Part shown: one piece after another, positions 24,395 through 32,933 of the stretch
How positions within the stretch are numbered: the stretch's first letter is position 1
How the letters are laid out: each line of letters begins with the position of its first letter
NCBI GenBank assembly: GCA_947494335.1
Contig: CANLUT010000004.1
Span: forward strand, 186,001 to 250,000
Length of the DNA: 64,000 nt
Origin: Oligoflexales bacterium
GTDB taxonomy: Bacteria; Bdellovibrionota_B; Oligoflexia; Oligoflexales; RGVZ01
Reading direction: 5' to 3'
Made by a program: the position numbers and the translations under genes
The notes under the pieces: model-generated
Seen by the model: only the letters and a program-made list of their open reading frames with translations
What the model was told of the DNA's origin: nothing
Databases searched by the model: none

Positions 24395-25972
24395 ATGATT
24401 CATTCATTTCAGACATCACCTGCCTGGCGACTTTTTATGGTCACCATCCTTGGCTTTGCCAGCGGTCTCCCACTTGCGCTTTCCGGTGCCGCCCTTCAAA
24501 CGTGGCTTACGATCGATAACGTAAAAATTGAGACGATCGGTTTTTTCAGCCTTGTTGGTTTGCCTTATACGTTTAAATTTTTGTGGGCACCCCTTATGGA
24601 TCGTTTCGAACCTCCATTTTTGGGTCGTCGACGCGGTTGGCTAGTCATTATTCAACTTGCACTGGCAGCTAGTCTTGCACTGATTTCGAACTTTAAACCC
24701 ATTGATCAGACCGAGGCTGTCGCATTAGTGGCTCTTTTGATTGCCTTTCTCTCAGCCTCTCAGGACGTTGTGATCGATGCTTATCGTACTGATGTATTGC
24801 TGACAACGGAGCGAGGCATAGGCTCATCACTCAGTGTGTTTGGTTACCGCATGGCAATGATTTTATCGGGAGGAATCGCACTCGTATGGGCGGATACAGT
24901 GTCAGGTAATGGTTGGAGTTGGCCACAGATATACATGATCATGGCGACCATCATGGCAACGCTTGCTGTGGTGACTGCACTGTTTTTACCAAGCGTTCCA
25001 AAGAGCAACGTGGCCCCGACGAGTAATGCCAGAAATGATGTCCAGGGGTTTTTTGCACTTCTGTCAGCCGTCGTCGTTGGTTACTTATTTACAGTGAAGA
25101 TAGTCACACCACTGTGTGATGCTCTTTTACAATCGCTCTATTCTGTGACTCCAGAAAATCCAGCTCCCACGGATCTCAAAAAATGGATTGATCTCATATC
25201 ACTCTTGATTGGGCTCGGATTTACGATTCCATTAGCATGGTGGACATCACGGAAAGCCAAGTTTGAAACACTCAACACATCGTTAGCTAATTACTTCACC
25301 ATGAAAGGCGCGGCCAGTATTCTCGCGCTTATAATTTTATACAAGCTTGGTGATGCATTTGCAGGTGCACTGACCACTCCGTTTTTGATCAAAGGAGTCG
25401 GCTTTGCTCAGGCAGAGATAGGTGTCGTTAATAAGGTCATTGGCATTTGGCTGACAATTCTCGGTGCAATATTGGGCGGAATACTGATGGTCAGATTGGG
25501 ATTATTCCGATCCTTACTATTGTTTGGATTTCTACAAATGCTATCAAATCTTGGATTTTTAATGGTTGCCAACCTGGGAAAAGATGCCTGGGGATCATTG
25601 GCATTACCGCCTTTTGATTTATGGATCGTATCACTTAAAGAAGCCACAAATGTCGATTTACTTCTGGTGACTGCCATTGGTTTCGAAAATATTACGGGTG
25701 GAATGGGCACGGCGGCATTCGTAGCTCTGCTTATGGCCCTATGTAATCAGAAATTTACGGCAACACAGTATGCTTTGCTCTCAGCGTTTTCTGCAGTTGG
25801 ACGTGTTTGGGTCGGCCCCATGGCCGGCGTACTAGCCACAACTGTTGGTTGGCCTACGTTTTTTATCTTTTCGACCATCGCAGCCCTGCCTGGTTTGGCG
25901 ATGTTAGTGAAGCTTCGCAGCATCATAAATCTTCTCGATGCACCTAAGGGTCCGATAACTGCGGACGATTGA
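24395..25972 (+). CDS. AmpG-like MFS permease (muropeptide transporter family)
   Basis: Inner-membrane major facilitator protein of 525 aa with about 12-14 hydrophobic segments. The N-terminus (TILGFASGLPLALSGAALQT, GLPYTFKFLWAPLMDRF) and SASQDVVIDAYRTDVL are typical of AmpG, which imports anhydro-muropeptides for cell-wall recycling. A longer loop at residues ~205-240 and 265-300 makes it larger than E. coli AmpG (491 aa). The substrate is inferred from family only. It follows priA by 87 bases; no ampD or nagZ gene is adjacent. Confidence 0.8.
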   Translation: MIHSFQTSPAWRLFMVTILGFASGLPLALSGAALQTWLTIDNVKIETIGFFSLVGLPYTFKFLWAPLMDRFEPPFLGRRRGWLVIIQLALAASLALISNFKPIDQTEAVALVALLIAFLSASQDVVIDAYRTDVLLTTERGIGSSLSVFGYRMAMILSGGIALVWADTVSGNGWSWPQIYMIMATIMATLAVVTALFLPSVPKSNVAPTSNARNDVQGFFALLSAVVVGYLFTVKIVTPLCDALLQSLYSVTPENPAPTDLKKWIDLISLLIGLGFTIPLAWWTSRKAKFETLNTSLANYFTMKGAASILALIILYKLGDAFAGALTTPFLIKGVGFAQAEIGVVNKVIGIWLTILGAILGGILMVRLGLFRSLLLFGFLQMLSNLGFLMVANLGKDAWGSLALPPFDLWIVSLKEATNVDLLLVTAIGFENITGGMGTAAFVALLMALCNQKFTATQYALLSAFSAVGRVWVGPMAGVLATTVGWPTFFIFSTIAALPGLAMLVKLRSIINLLDAPKGPITADD

Positions 25973-26084
25973 GTATAATTTTGTAATTTTGAAACTCTAG
26001 TGTTGATCGGGTTAAGTCTGTTTTGAGAGTGAGCGGAGCGCATGATAAACTAGAGGCACTTTATCCATCAAAGGAGCCCTTATC

Positions 26085-27059
26085 ATGCGATTTAATTCTG
26101 TCTATTCATACACCGCTGCCGCTGCAATCTTGGCCGTTGGCCTTGCATGCGGAAAAAAAGACGAAAAGTCCAGTCCATTTAATGTACCAGCTGTAAAGCC
26201 ACCGGTTGAAAATCAATCACCAGCCGGCTTTAAGTCTGCATCCCTTTCATTAACTGCAGACAGCAATCTCGCTGAGATCAAAAGTCGTTTCTACGGCGAC
26301 GGTCCTACAGATTTCCTCGAGCGCCTTAGCAAAGTGGACACTCGTATCGCTGAATTCGAGAGCCGAGCCAGTAGCTCCGACTCTGGCAAATGCGTCTCCG
26401 AAGAACCAAAACTTTGGGATTTAAAAGACATACCTGGTGTCGGCGCATTCCCTATGTACTTCTCCTGCTTTGATAGTCCTTCACAAACTCAAGGTACGAG
26501 TCTGTCGATTTATTTCGGCAAAAAAGACGGCTATTGGTACCTAGCTGAACTCTCTAAAAACGAGTCAGGCAATGAACCGCCAACCATCGGCGTCCTCGCG
26601 AAAGTTAACGAGGCTGGCACGGAAGCAACTGTTGTTCAAGTCAGCGTCGAAACAAACTTCACCACAAGCGTCTTCCACGTCTATGCCAACGAGACCACAA
26701 AAGTCTTTGAAATGGCCAACGCTTCAAATCGCACAAGCAGTAACGGTAGCGGAAACGGCGCAAACTATACAGGCGTTGGATGCGGCGTACGTATTAAGGC
26801 GAACAGCGACTTTATTTACGGCAAGGGACGCTTCTCGTCTGACAACTGTAGCACTCAAGCTGTCGAGATTTGCGGAAAAGTTGCGGATCTCACGAGCGCT
26901 AATGCGAGTGACTGCTCCGGAGCTAGCCTAAATACATTCTCCACGGCGATGGATCTGACTGCTTCTGGCCTGGGAACGGTCAGTGCATCTGGCTCGGGTT
27001 ACACGAAAGTGAAAGCCGTCATCGATGGAACAGGATTACCAACAGTTTCAAAGTTCTAA
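26085..27059 (+). CDS. Hypothetical lipoprotein
   Basis: 324 aa with a signal peptide ending at C22 (VGLACGKK), so a lipoprotein. The body is Ser/Thr/Asn-rich and has paired cysteines (GKCVSEEP, FSCFDSP, GCGVRIKAN, DNCSTQAVEICGK, DCSGASL) that probably form disulfides. I do not recognise the family. AAGGAG stands 10 bases before the ATG, and a strong terminator follows, so it is a single-gene unit. Confidence 0.7.
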   Translation: MRFNSVYSYTAAAAILAVGLACGKKDEKSSPFNVPAVKPPVENQSPAGFKSASLSLTADSNLAEIKSRFYGDGPTDFLERLSKVDTRIAEFESRASSSDSGKCVSEEPKLWDLKDIPGVGAFPMYFSCFDSPSQTQGTSLSIYFGKKDGYWYLAELSKNESGNEPPTIGVLAKVNEAGTEATVVQVSVETNFTTSVFHVYANETTKVFEMANASNRTSSNGSGNGANYTGVGCGVRIKANSDFIYGKGRFSSDNCSTQAVEICGKVADLTSANASDCSGASLNTFSTAMDLTASGLGTVSASGSGYTKVKAVIDGTGLPTVSKF

Positions 27060-27081
27060 GATCAATAATAGGTGGACAAAC

Positions 27082-27118
27082 AAAGACCCCCGCTCAGATT
27101 GCGGGGGTCTTTTTTTTT
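27082..27118 (+). terminator. Rho-independent terminator
   Basis: A 12-bp stem AAAGACCCCCGC/GCGGGGGTCTTT with a 7-base loop, followed by a run of T to 27118. Ends the lipoprotein gene at 27059. Confidence 0.95.
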
Positions 27119-27207
27119 GAAAGCATACCGTATGACTTAGGACGTGAAATCGGAAAACCAATGTGGTAGGACCTTCCCTTCGAGCCTTAATGGAAAGGAA
27201 CATCACC

Positions 27208-27489
27208 ATGCACAAGCTTTTTAGTTTTTGTTTCGGATTTGGACTACTGGGAGCCATCGCTAGCACCTGGGTTGCTCCGCGCGTGATCTCCATTCTATTC
27301 ACTCCGCCCGTTAGTTTTGGCACAAATTGTGAACCTGCGGCAGCTTGGGCAACCGATAAACTTATATCATCCCAAATCGCAGGTGCCGTCGTTGGCATGG
27401 TCTTAGCTCTTGCCTGGCTTGCAGTTCGCAAAGTCAAAAGCCCCGCCAAGAAAGACGCGCCCTCGACTGCGGCAAAACCAGTTGTTTGA
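27208..27489 (+). CDS. Small two-helix membrane protein
   Basis: 93 aa from the ATG at 27208, which has AAAGGAA 7 bases upstream; an in-frame ATG at 27163 lacks a site. Two hydrophobic helices (LFSFCFGFGLLGAIAST and IAGAVVGMVLALAWLAV) flank a loop with one cysteine, and the C-terminus is Lys/Ala/Pro-rich. No family is recognised; it may be a small inner-membrane protein with its tail in the cytoplasm. Confidence 0.55.
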   Translation: MHKLFSFCFGFGLLGAIASTWVAPRVISILFTPPVSFGTNCEPAAAWATDKLISSQIAGAVVGMVLALAWLAVRKVKSPAKKDAPSTAAKPVV

Positions 27490-27645
27490 GATACTTACCT
27501 AACCGGGAACCCTTGGCACTCAAGACTTTCTGCACAAGTTGTGGGCACGCCTTGCGATGAGTGCCGAACATTGTCCAATGATGGCCGTAAATCCTTGACC
27601 GATCTGCTGATTATCAGCTATCACTGTCGGCTCAATCACACATCT

Positions 27646-27735
27646 GGAGAGGTGGCCGAGTGGTTGAAGGCGCACGCTTGGAAAGCGTGTTTAGGTTAAT
27701 CCCTAACGAGGGTTCGAATCCCTCTCTCTCCGCCA
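27646..27735 (+). tRNA. tRNA-Ser (anticodon GGA)
   Basis: A full class II tRNA of 90 bases including encoded CCA (27733-27735). The 7-bp acceptor stem begins GGAGAGG; the anticodon stem CACGC/GCGTG (27673-27677, 27685-27689) encloses loop TTGGAAA with GGA at 27680-27682. The long variable arm and GGTTCGAATCC T arm are typical of tRNA-Ser. It reads UCC and UCU. No other tRNA is nearby. Confidence 0.97.
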
Positions 27736-28055
27736 CTTTTCATCAGTTGATTTATCGATCAGAGAAGAAGCCAAAATTTCTCGAATTTTGCATTTTTATT
27801 CAAGTTTTTAACGATTATGCCGACCTTATTTCGAACAGGGTGGCATCATACAAGTCTATGTAAAAAATCTTAAATACCTCGTTCCGGTTTTAATAGTGGT
27901 GTCGTGTAAACCAAATGCCGGGTTAGTTCGATACGCAAAGCTAATACATCGATCTGCGCCACTTTCTGCGGTCAATAGTTGTCAGCTTTAATACACTTCA
28001 CAGGATTGATGTGCTGATGAATTAGGACGCATAAACAAGTTAAGGATACGCACAA
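27736..28055. other. Intergenic stretch without recognised gene
   Basis: 320 bases between tRNA-Ser and the barrel protein. I see no convincing gene, attachment-site duplicate of the tRNA end, or strong hairpin. It presumably carries the promoter of the gene at 28056. Confidence 0.5.
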
Positions 28056-28754
28056 TTGAGGCTGAAAATTGTACCTAAAAGAATATTGCTATTAGCGGTA
28101 CCGCTTTCACTAATATTTACAGAACCAGCACTTTGTAGAAATGGCGGTGAAAATCGCCGTAAGAAACCGACCTCAAACAAAGCCTCCCAACCAAAGATCC
28201 AGAGAAAAACAGATAAAGTCAGTAACTCCGGACGCCTTCATCTATCCGGTCAAGTAGGAATGGCATCCTATACATTTACGGAGTCAGAGCGCGGCCCGTA
28301 TAAAGGATTCGAATTTGGTGGCGGTGCATTTTATCGAATTCCAACTGGATCGCTACTGATCGATTTAGGTGGAAGTCTTCATTATACAACGATCTCCAAC
28401 AGCGAACAGTCACAGGTCGATGTTTCTCATATGACAATTAGACCTACCGTTAACTTGATGTTCTCGGCAACGCCCCAGTGGACTGTAGGCGGTTTTTTCG
28501 GAACCGACCTATTGTTACTTTCTGGCAAATATAGTTCAACTAACGAGGATGGCGAGGCTTCGTCTTTAGATATAAAATCCATGTCGCATACAATTTTCGG
28601 AGCTCGGGGCCTTTACGAACTCTCTGATGGCTTATCCCTCGGTGCTCAATTTGGCATGGGCAATGGTAGTATTAGTATTTCAATCATGGACTATTCTTTT
28701 AGCGCCCCTTTTAAATCCCAAGAGATTTCGTTTGTCATCAGCAAGTCAATTTGA
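28056..28754 (+). CDS. Hypothetical outer-membrane beta-barrel-like protein
   Basis: 232 aa starting at TTG 28056, with AAGGA 9 bases upstream. A signal peptide (RILLLAVPLSLIFTEPALC) is followed by a basic linker (GGENRRKKPTSNKAS) and then alternating strands rich in Gly, Ser and aromatics (HLSGQVGMASYTFTE, GFEFGGGAFYRIPTG, WTVGGFFGTDLLLLSG, FGARGLYELSDGLSLG), the pattern of an 8-10 strand barrel. The last residue is not Phe. No specific family recognised. Confidence 0.55.
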   Translation: MRLKIVPKRILLLAVPLSLIFTEPALCRNGGENRRKKPTSNKASQPKIQRKTDKVSNSGRLHLSGQVGMASYTFTESERGPYKGFEFGGGAFYRIPTGSLLIDLGGSLHYTTISNSEQSQVDVSHMTIRPTVNLMFSATPQWTVGGFFGTDLLLLSGKYSSTNEDGEASSLDIKSMSHTIFGARGLYELSDGLSLGAQFGMGNGSISISIMDYSFSAPFKSQEISFVISKSI

Positions 28755-28920
28755 CCCAAAAGGCCTGGTCGACGTTTTGACACATGTCCGCGGGACCAAC
28801 ACCCACGAGACACCCCCGAATCTAAATTAATCCAATAGTTTCATGCGTTTAAATAGCCGCCATGCATGGCGTTTTTCTTGCATCAATTGGCTCATCACAA
28901 TGTCCTGGAGCCTGCCCCCC

Positions 28921-30138
28921 ATGCCGATGGTTGCGACCTTTGCGAGAGTCTTATGCGCCCTGATCTGCGCACTCTCCATCGTCGCGTGTGGCTCGGGCAA
29001 CATCGAACCCAAAAGCCACTTACGCAGTGATTCCCTCAATGGCGCCATCGCACTTTCAGATGAAAGTCCGGCGTCTACCGTGTATGTGCGCGTGAACTCT
29101 AACGTTCAAAATCTTGGTATTTGCTTACTCGAGTCCGCTGATTGCATAAAAACTACAACAAAGCTTTTACCAATGACCAATGTCAAAGGTCCCTTTTGGC
29201 GCTCGCAGTCACCCGTCATCATTCGTACAAACATGACCATCAGCGTGGTGGAAGAACTCGCCTCTGAGCGTAAAATCTTGCTCAGCGGAAAGATCAGTCG
29301 CAAAGAAAACTCAAGCAACACACAAGATATTGCCCCAACAGGAGACATCACTCTTCCACGGCTTGTCAGCAATGCAGCCGTAACCTACGACTTTGCTGGT
29401 ACACTGTCTCGTGACAGCAGCCAAGGAGCCGTCGTTCGGATGATTTTAAATGAGGGTAAGTTCGCAAATTCCATCAAAGTTAAGGTCAAAGGCACGGTCG
29501 TCAACCTCCGTAACTCTGCTGTAAAGATTCCTCTTGAACGAGAGGTCGAGGTTGCTGACAAAGGCGTTGTCGATTTCACCCTGAAAGGCCTAGACCCGGA
29601 TACCGTTTACCGCATCGATAACGTCACCCTTGAGGACGCCACTCAAGGCATGCCGATCAAAATCAAAGATTCCTACTTCGTCTCAACAACCGCAGACTCA
29701 AAAATTTCTAAATCTCGACGTCGCCTCGTGCTGCGTGCGCTAAAAGAAGCCTACGAATGGGATCATGGAATGTATGACGCAAATTTAGGATATGCCGCAT
29801 ACGGCGGATGGTGTGACCGGTTTTATACCTGGGCTGCCGGACTAGAATTCAAGATCAAAAATCAGTACTCAGCTCAAAGCTTTTTTAAGCAGTATAATTC
29901 TCTAGGTGATGCAAACCGAATCCCAGAACTTGGCGTCTCCGAAAATCTCGCTGGAGATTTCATCCGCTATGAGGGCACAAGTCAAGGCACTCACACATTC
30001 ATGGTTGTTGCTTATGACGTGGCGACCAAACAACTATGGGCTGTAGAGGGCAACTACAACAACCGCGTCATGCGTAATCAGCGCAAAATCTATTCTCCCT
30101 GGATGCATGGACATCTAGTCGAAGATCAGACGCGATAA
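28921..30138 (+). CDS. Lipoprotein with C-terminal CHAP/papain-like domain
   Basis: 406 aa from the ATG at 28921, preceded by GGAG at 10 bases. The lipobox SIVAC anchors it. About 250 residues of beta-rich sequence follow, and then a domain with GGWCDRFYTWAAG (C298), GTHTFMVVAYD (H358) and WAVEGNYNNRV, the C…H…E/N order of CHAP/NlpC-like cysteine hydrolases. Such domains cut peptidoglycan peptides or related amides. The assignment is from motif order only. The neighbouring gene encodes a COQ7-like protein on the other strand. Confidence 0.6.
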   Translation: MPMVATFARVLCALICALSIVACGSGNIEPKSHLRSDSLNGAIALSDESPASTVYVRVNSNVQNLGICLLESADCIKTTTKLLPMTNVKGPFWRSQSPVIIRTNMTISVVEELASERKILLSGKISRKENSSNTQDIAPTGDITLPRLVSNAAVTYDFAGTLSRDSSQGAVVRMILNEGKFANSIKVKVKGTVVNLRNSAVKIPLEREVEVADKGVVDFTLKGLDPDTVYRIDNVTLEDATQGMPIKIKDSYFVSTTADSKISKSRRRLVLRALKEAYEWDHGMYDANLGYAAYGGWCDRFYTWAAGLEFKIKNQYSAQSFFKQYNSLGDANRIPELGVSENLAGDFIRYEGTSQGTHTFMVVAYDVATKQLWAVEGNYNNRVMRNQRKIYSPWMHGHLVEDQTR

Positions 30139-30155
30139 ACGACTCATTTGCTTCT

Positions 30156-30572
30156 CTATTTGATGGCTAAAAGATCCTCAAAACGGCGTGCATGCTCAAC
30201 TTCTTGCGCTGCCGCGTGAGATAATGATTTACGAAGAGGCTCAGGTGCATCGGGACCGATATTAGCTACGGTTACTTCATATGTTTTAGCGGCCTCACGC
30301 TCTGCCCAAACATGAATTCGGTAACAAAGCCGTCTCGGCAATAATGACAAGCCACTTCCAAAAACCCAGCCAAAGAAAAAATTAAATGGTGTCATGACGT
30401 AAATGATCCAACGGGAGTCCATGTAGGCGTCCATTGAACGCTGATGAGCTTGCTCCTCTGCCAGTACCGCCCTAAATACATCACCACTTGCACCTGAACG
30501 CCAAAACACCTCGGCTTGATAAATAGCAATTGCCTGCTGCTCTGCAGAATATGCGTTGAGTAATTTCAGCAT
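30156..30572 (-). CDS. COQ7-like ferritin-fold diiron protein
   Basis: 138 aa from the ATG at 30572 (MLKLLNAYSAEQQAIAIYQA), with AGGGGG at 6 bases. All six diiron ligands of the demethoxyubiquinone hydroxylase family can be placed: E11, E40 and H43 (EEQAH), E91 or E93, E124 and H127 (EVEH). In ubiquinone synthesis COQ7 adds the last ring hydroxyl. The central hydrophobic stretch (IIYVMTPFNFFFGWVFGSGL) fits membrane contact. It is shorter than typical COQ7 (~170-200 aa) and no other ubi gene is adjacent, so a different oxygenase role is possible. Confidence 0.7.
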   Translation of the reverse strand: MLKLLNAYSAEQQAIAIYQAEVFWRSGASGDVFRAVLAEEQAHQRSMDAYMDSRWIIYVMTPFNFFFGWVFGSGLSLLPRRLCYRIHVWAEREAAKTYEVTVANIGPDAPEPLRKSLSHAAAQEVEHARRFEDLLAIK

Positions 30573-30657
30573 AAAAAGCCCCCTATTTAGTGACCGTAGC
30601 ATAGCATTTGAACGCGGACCACCACGTTAGATTTAAATTGGGGCCATTGCTGTAAAT

Positions 30658-31968
30658 ATGTTAGATTGCCAAGGTATGAATTCGGCAATCAAAAGACTAT
30701 TTTTTGTGATGACTGTTCTATCAGTCATGTTGAGTTTGGCGTTTGCGCAAACCGCTCGTTACCCTCAACCACCAGTGCCCAGAGACATGTCAAAAGTTGA
30801 GGTGTACCTGGGAACCAGAGATATCGGTCATCCCATTTACTCTAAATATGGGCACACCATTGTGCGAGTCCTCGACACGGATACAGGCACAGATATTGGC
30901 TACAATTGGGGGACGTTCGACTTTGATGCACCTGGCTTTGTACCAAACTTTCTACGTGGCATCCTGATTTATTACATGAGTTTTGGACCTTGGAATGACG
31001 AGGTCGAAATATCTCACATGGAGCGGCAAACCACGTGGATGGAGCGGGTCAATCTGACAGACACACAAAAAAAGAGACTCATTGATCGCATCATCTGGCA
31101 GGCTCGCCCTGAAAACGTAAATTACCCATACCTTTTCTTTTACGATAATTGCTCAACCCGCGTTAGAGACCTGTTTGATTTGGCGGTCGGTGGACAAATC
31201 AAAACCCGCGCAGATTCCCGGATGTCAGGAAAAACCTACCGCGACCGCGTCATGGAGCATAACGAGTCCGCACCGTTTTTTGCCATGGGTCAAGACGTGA
31301 TCTTAAATAGTGAGCCAGATAAGAAAATGACTGAATGGGATGATATGTTTGTCCCGGGGAAACTTCGAGACTACCTGTTAACGATGCCAGCGTTTGACGA
31401 TCAAGGCCTAGAGATCCCGGGACAAACATTTCTCTCTGAAACTAAAACTTTAGCCAAATATCCGCGTCCAGAGGCGAGCCTCATCAATGGCTACATGATG
31501 ATCTGGATTTATAGCGGACTACCAGCACTCCTCGGTCTACTTCTCCTAAAGACAACACGACGTCACACGCAGGCTGCGCGACTCGTTGGATTAGCCAATA
31601 TCACTCTCGGTGGGCTCTGGGGATTTATTGGCATCTTTTTGGCAGCGTCATGGACCTTCGGCAGTCACACAGTGTTACCGCACAACGCTAATCTGTGGAT
31701 GATTTGGCCCGTTGATGCCCTTTACATGATCGTGGGCTTTATTATGGTCTTGAAAGGTGATTGGATCGCAGCGGAAAGCCGTCTCGGAATGGTACTGGAA
31801 GTCCTGACTAAAGCCCACCTGATTGGTATCATCATTTTATGTGGACTAACATGGACAGGGTTTCTTGAGCAAAATACGACAAGAGTCGTTGGTTGGTTTG
31901 CCCCACTGACAGCTCTTGTTTGGAGTTCTTCCAGTTTTAAGAAATTTTTTCTTCCGACTAAGTCATAG
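30658..31968 (+). CDS. DUF4105 (Lnb-like) membrane protein
   Basis: 436 aa: an N-terminal signal/anchor, a ~250-residue periplasmic domain and about five C-terminal membrane helices. The DUF4105 signatures are GHPIYSKYGHTIVRV (H66) and YLFFYDNCSTRVRDLFD (C165). In Bacteroidetes a DUF4105 protein, Lnb, transfers an acyl chain onto lipoprotein N-termini, with a Cys/His active site; that link is family knowledge and the activity here is inferred. The start is uncertain (ATG 30658 or 30676, neither with a good ribosome site). The SDR gene follows within 3 bases. Confidence 0.75.
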   Translation: MLDCQGMNSAIKRLFFVMTVLSVMLSLAFAQTARYPQPPVPRDMSKVEVYLGTRDIGHPIYSKYGHTIVRVLDTDTGTDIGYNWGTFDFDAPGFVPNFLRGILIYYMSFGPWNDEVEISHMERQTTWMERVNLTDTQKKRLIDRIIWQARPENVNYPYLFFYDNCSTRVRDLFDLAVGGQIKTRADSRMSGKTYRDRVMEHNESAPFFAMGQDVILNSEPDKKMTEWDDMFVPGKLRDYLLTMPAFDDQGLEIPGQTFLSETKTLAKYPRPEASLINGYMMIWIYSGLPALLGLLLLKTTRRHTQAARLVGLANITLGGLWGFIGIFLAASWTFGSHTVLPHNANLWMIWPVDALYMIVGFIMVLKGDWIAAESRLGMVLEVLTKAHLIGIIILCGLTWTGFLEQNTTRVVGWFAPLTALVWSSSSFKKFFLPTKS

Positions 31969-31970
31969 AG

Positions 31971-32729
31971 GTGTTTGTGAGCCGGGACGTATCATTTAAT
32001 TTCAAGGATAAAGGCGTGGTCGTCACCGGTGCAGCCCAAGGTATTGGCTGGCAGATTGCCCGAGATTTTCTAGCGGCTGGCGCTCGCGTAGCCCTCTGGG
32101 ATAAGTCTGAAGAAGGTCTAAGGCAAGCGATGTCTGAGCTAAAAGATCTTTCCAAGAGCGCGCAAAGTTTCATTGTCGACATCACTGATCGCGAAAGCTG
32201 TGCTAAGGCCGCAGCCGCACTCACCTTTCCTGTGCACGTTTTGATAAACAACGCAGGCATCACACGTGACAAGACCTTTGCAAAAATGGAAGCGTCAGAC
32301 TACGAAGCAGTTCTTGACACCAATCTCTTAGGCGCATTTCACGTTACAAAATCCCTAATGCCCTATTTCGTAACTGACACTGCCGGTAAGCGTATTATCA
32401 ATATCTCTAGCGTTGTTGGTCGCTACGGCAATTTCGGACAAACTAACTATGCAGCTGCCAAGGCGGGGATCATTGGTTTTACGCAGTCATTGGCCAAAGA
32501 GTGGGGACGCAAAGGGTTCACCGCAAACGCCGTGGCACCGGGCTATATTCAAACGTCCATGGTGGAGCAAATTCCAGCTGAAATTCGTGAAAAAATGGCT
32601 CATGCCACTCCCTTAGGTCGACTGGGAGCAACTACCGATATCGCTAATATGTGCCTCTATTTGGCAAGTGACGCCGCAAGCTATATCAACGGCGCTGTGC
32701 TTGCTGTTGATGGTGGATTAGTCATCTAA
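31971..32729 (+). CDS. FabG-like short-chain dehydrogenase/reductase
   Basis: 252-aa Rossmann enzyme: nucleotide motif TGAAQGIG, NNAG (LINNAGITRD), catalytic Ser in INISSVVGRYG and YxxxK as YAAAK, and a PG-motif (VAPGYIQTSM). The sequence is very close to 3-oxoacyl-ACP reductase FabG, which reduces beta-ketoacyl-ACP with NADPH, but family members also serve polyketide and PHB pathways. The start is GTG at 31971 or 31977, just after the DUF4105 stop, so they are coupled. No other fab gene is adjacent. Confidence 0.85.
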   Translation: MFVSRDVSFNFKDKGVVVTGAAQGIGWQIARDFLAAGARVALWDKSEEGLRQAMSELKDLSKSAQSFIVDITDRESCAKAAAALTFPVHVLINNAGITRDKTFAKMEASDYEAVLDTNLLGAFHVTKSLMPYFVTDTAGKRIINISSVVGRYGNFGQTNYAAAKAGIIGFTQSLAKEWGRKGFTANAVAPGYIQTSMVEQIPAEIREKMAHATPLGRLGATTDIANMCLYLASDAASYINGAVLAVDGGLVI

Positions 32730-32933
32730 AAATTCATTTTTGTAACCTCTCAAACCACATGAACCACATAGACTTAAGGGTGGGGATTGCTGTGAGTCTC
32801 GGGCATCGCAAATACCGCCCTGTCGGCAAAATTATATCAATAATTACCGATCTTTAAATTCGGTTGGCAATTCTTCCTTTAGCACCCCTCCTTAATGACC
32901 GAACATCTTTTAAGATGGAAGGAGAGGGCTGTG

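Noticed and set aside
27646-27735. tRNA-Ser as integration site of a mobile element
   Set aside because: No integrase and no duplicated tRNA 3' end could be seen in the flanking sequence.
27660-27863. Short open frame over the tRNA
   Set aside because: It runs through tRNA-Ser(GGA) and has no protein-like content.
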